A stretch of DNA of 64,000 nt, from the NCBI RefSeq assembly GCF_004912135.1, contig NZ_STGU01000007.1, forward strand, positions 219,766 through 283,765, given 5' to 3'. Position 1 is the first letter of the stretch, and every line of letters begins with the position of its first letter. The position numbers and the translations under genes were made by a program. Source of the DNA: Rhizobium rosettiformans W3. GTDB lineage: Bacteria; Pseudomonadota; Alphaproteobacteria; Rhizobiales; Rhizobiaceae. Under the pieces are notes generated by a model that was not told the DNA's origin, ran no database searches, and saw only the letters and a program-made list of their open reading frames with translations. This document shows positions 62,583 through 64,000 of the stretch, one piece after another.

Positions 62583-62669
62583 AGTCAAAGCTTCAGCCTT
62601 GTCCGATCAGGGGCAGCGCTCAGATTTTGCAATAGGGAGGCTCGGCGAGAGGATTGCCAACGGAACTGC

Positions 62670-62738
62670 GCCCCTCTCCGGGAAAAGCTGAAGGTTAGGT
62701 AGCTTGCGCTCGCCCATGCCTTCGAGTCTTCGTCCTCC
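62670..62738. repeat. Decayed right half of the MITE-like element
   Basis: Contains AGCTTGCGCTCGCCCATGCC and TTCGAGTCTTCGTCCTCC, which align with the right end of the element at 61361-61633 (GGCTTGCGCTCGCCTAAGCC, TTCGATTTTCCGTCCTCC). No matching left half was found. Confidence 0.6.
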
Positions 62739-62881
62739 ACGGACGCGCACCGAAAGGCTGCGAGGAGCCGCTTTATTTGCCCCTTCGTCTGCTGCTGCCT
62801 TTATTGACGTGAAAACCAATTTTGTAAACTGTGGGGCGCGCGCGATCAGCTCTTCCTCGGCCACACATCAACTTCGGTGGC

Positions 62882-64000
62882 TTAAACGTATGAGTTGATG
62901 TCTTGAGCTCTCTTAACGTCGAGGGAGACGGGATCGCTGCCTATAATGAGCCCTCTGGTTCTCAGGTTTGATAGCGAGTCCTCGAAAGTTCCAACATTTC
63001 GGCAGAAATGATTCTTCAAGGTGGCTACGTTAATGGTGTTTTTTCCCCAGTAGCTGCGTCGTTTCATCGTAAGTAGTATTCTGCGCGACCCTACATCGAG
63101 TTCGTTTCGGTGGGAAAGTCCGATGATCGACTCGTCCATTTGTTGAAGCGCCTCGACGTGATGCTCAATTCCAAAGTAGTGGCTGTGAGTTTGTTGGACT
63201 GTCGCAATATTTGAAGTTCCAATGAGCACGACTTCGTATTTTTCCTCTTCGGGAAACTCTCGCTCATACCTGGAGTAAGCCTCGACAGCTTCATTGGCTT
63301 CGCGGCTAACAATGTCCCACAGTACAAAATTCCCATCCGCCCAATCGAATACAAGTATCCAGTTGTTGAGCTGTCCGTAACTCTGTTCTTCTTTTGCTGA
63401 CATCGTCTTCACAATGTCATAGTTGACGTGACCGCCTAGCGCTCTTTTATCCGAGCTTCTTCCGATTATCTCTTCCGCGCCCATTCTGAGTTCCTGCAAT
63501 TGGATCTCAGTATCGCGGTCCAGACTCTCGCCTTGTTCGATACGGTACAGAGCATTTGAAAATTGCTTGAAGTAGGCGATGACCTCGCGATTTCCTTCGC
63601 CTTCTTTTAGGCGGTACCCATAAATAACCGATGTCCGCTCAATACTTTCAGACCAATAATGTTGTATCTTGCTCCTGATCTGCAGTTCTATAGTGCATCC
63701 CTCAATTTGAAGAATAAGATGATAGGCGCGATAGCCGCTGTCATCGCGCCCCAGTTCTCTGTAATCTGTTCGACGTAGAATTTTGATAATCTCGGAAGTT
63801 TTAATCTTCGAATTAATAAAATTTAGCGTTTCGTCGACGTCTTTGTCTGTGTCAACGATAATTCGGCAACCTCCAATGTCCTGTAATTGAGTTAGCCTGA
63901 CACTAAGTCTTCTTAACTTTCGCAGTATTTGAGGCCTTCGTTTTAATCGCTGAGCAACATAATAATTCTTGTCATAAGTTTGTAGCCACTGTTGAATTTC
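62882..64000 (-). CDS. RelA/SpoT-domain protein, N-terminus beyond the window
   Basis: Open from the right edge; 372 residues are visible and the start is missing. Residues 15-118 of the visible part fit a (p)ppGpp synthetase fold: AQRLKRRPQILRKL, LQDIGGCRIIV (Asp41), DSGYRAYHLILQI (Tyr90, His94) and TIELQIRSKIQHYWSE (Glu105). The Asp and Glu needed for pyrophosphate transfer are kept. The last ~220 residues match no domain I know. The gene is far more AT-rich than the rest (bases 63781-63840 are 30% GC), which suggests acquisition. There are no TGS or ACT domains and no HD domain in view, so it is not the housekeeping Rel. Confidence 0.82.
   Translation of the reverse strand, partial: EIQQWLQTYDKNYYVAQRLKRRPQILRKLRRLSVRLTQLQDIGGCRIIVDTDKDVDETLNFINSKIKTSEIIKILRRTDYRELGRDDSGYRAYHLILQIEGCTIELQIRSKIQHYWSESIERTSVIYGYRLKEGEGNREVIAYFKQFSNALYRIEQGESLDRDTEIQLQELRMGAEEIIGRSSDKRALGGHVNYDIVKTMSAKEEQSYGQLNNWILVFDWADGNFVLWDIVSREANEAVEAYSRYEREFPEEEKYEVVLIGTSNIATVQQTHSHYFGIEHHVEALQQMDESIIGLSHRNELDVGSRRILLTMKRRSYWGKNTINVATLKNHFCRNVGTFEDSLSNLRTRGLIIGSDPVSLDVKRAQDINSYV

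Larger units (their letters stand above)
61284..62881. other. 1.6-kb non-coding region made of palindromic repeats
   Basis: No reading frame here has a ribosome-binding site and normal composition. It contains a MITE-like element (61361-61633), a RIME-like hairpin (61833-61873), a paired RIME-like element (62440-62582), and a decayed piece of the first element (62670-62738). It divides the GC-rich chromosome from the AT-rich RelA/SpoT gene. Confidence 0.7.

Overview
The window is about 64 kb of GC-rich alphaproteobacterial chromosome. It fits the Rhizobiaceae (Rhizobium/Agrobacterium group). The evidence is the very-long-chain fatty acid lipid A cluster (acpXL to lpxXL), an fnrN-hemN pair, the two blocks ccoNOQP and ccoG-fixHIS, P. 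denitrificans-type cob genes, and RIME-like palindromic intergenic repeats. I cannot fix genus or species from the sequence alone.

Layout. 1-3.9 kb: cobalamin synthesis operon (end of cobA, then cobB, cobC, cobD). 3.9-6.2 kb: the oxygen sensor fnrN, divergent from hemN across a shared FNR box. 6.3-11.8 kb: the acpXL/fabZ/fabF2/fabF1/adh/lpxXL operon, which makes and attaches the C28-type acyl chain of lipid A. 12.0-13.3 kb: a PAS protein and a hemerythrin. 13.6-21.7 kb: cbb3 oxidase (ccoNOQP) and its maturation genes (ccoG, fixH, fixI, fixS), each block preceded by an FNR box. 21.8-25.5 kb: gnd, an MBL-fold hydrolase and a GGDEF protein with a degenerate motif. 25.5-38.8 kb: a carbohydrate island made of a LacI regulator, a CUT1 ABC importer, a GH2 beta-mannosidase, a TIM-barrel isomerase, a Gfo/Idh dehydrogenase, an aldo/keto reductase and a GH43 enzyme. 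39-46.9 kb: a His-tailed DMT transporter, glutathione-dependent formaldehyde oxidation genes (adhC, fghA) with a ParDE pair between them, two GNATs, an SRPBCC-M50 fusion and a DMT transporter. 47-60.7 kb: housekeeping and small genes (XRE regulator, lipB, tRNA-Leu, BON protein, deformylase-like protein, mgtE, MerR, three membrane proteins, sdaA, DUF1489, phosphatase, dusA, csp, J-domain protein). 60.7-64 kb: a Cys-rich hypothetical, 1.6 kb of stacked palindromic repeats, and an AT-rich RelA/SpoT-domain gene that runs off the right edge.

How it fits together. FnrN probably drives hemN and both cbb3 blocks in low oxygen, linking anaerobic haem synthesis to the high-affinity oxidase. The sugar island looks like one import-and-cleave pathway under a LacI repressor; both glycosidases lack signal peptides, so imported oligosaccharides would be cut in the cytoplasm. 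The least ordinary items are the RelA/SpoT gene behind a repeat barrier, a 273-bp MITE-like element, the KS/CLF-like pair in the lipid A cluster, the SRPBCC-M50 fusion, and a possible oxidation-elimination route for glycosides.
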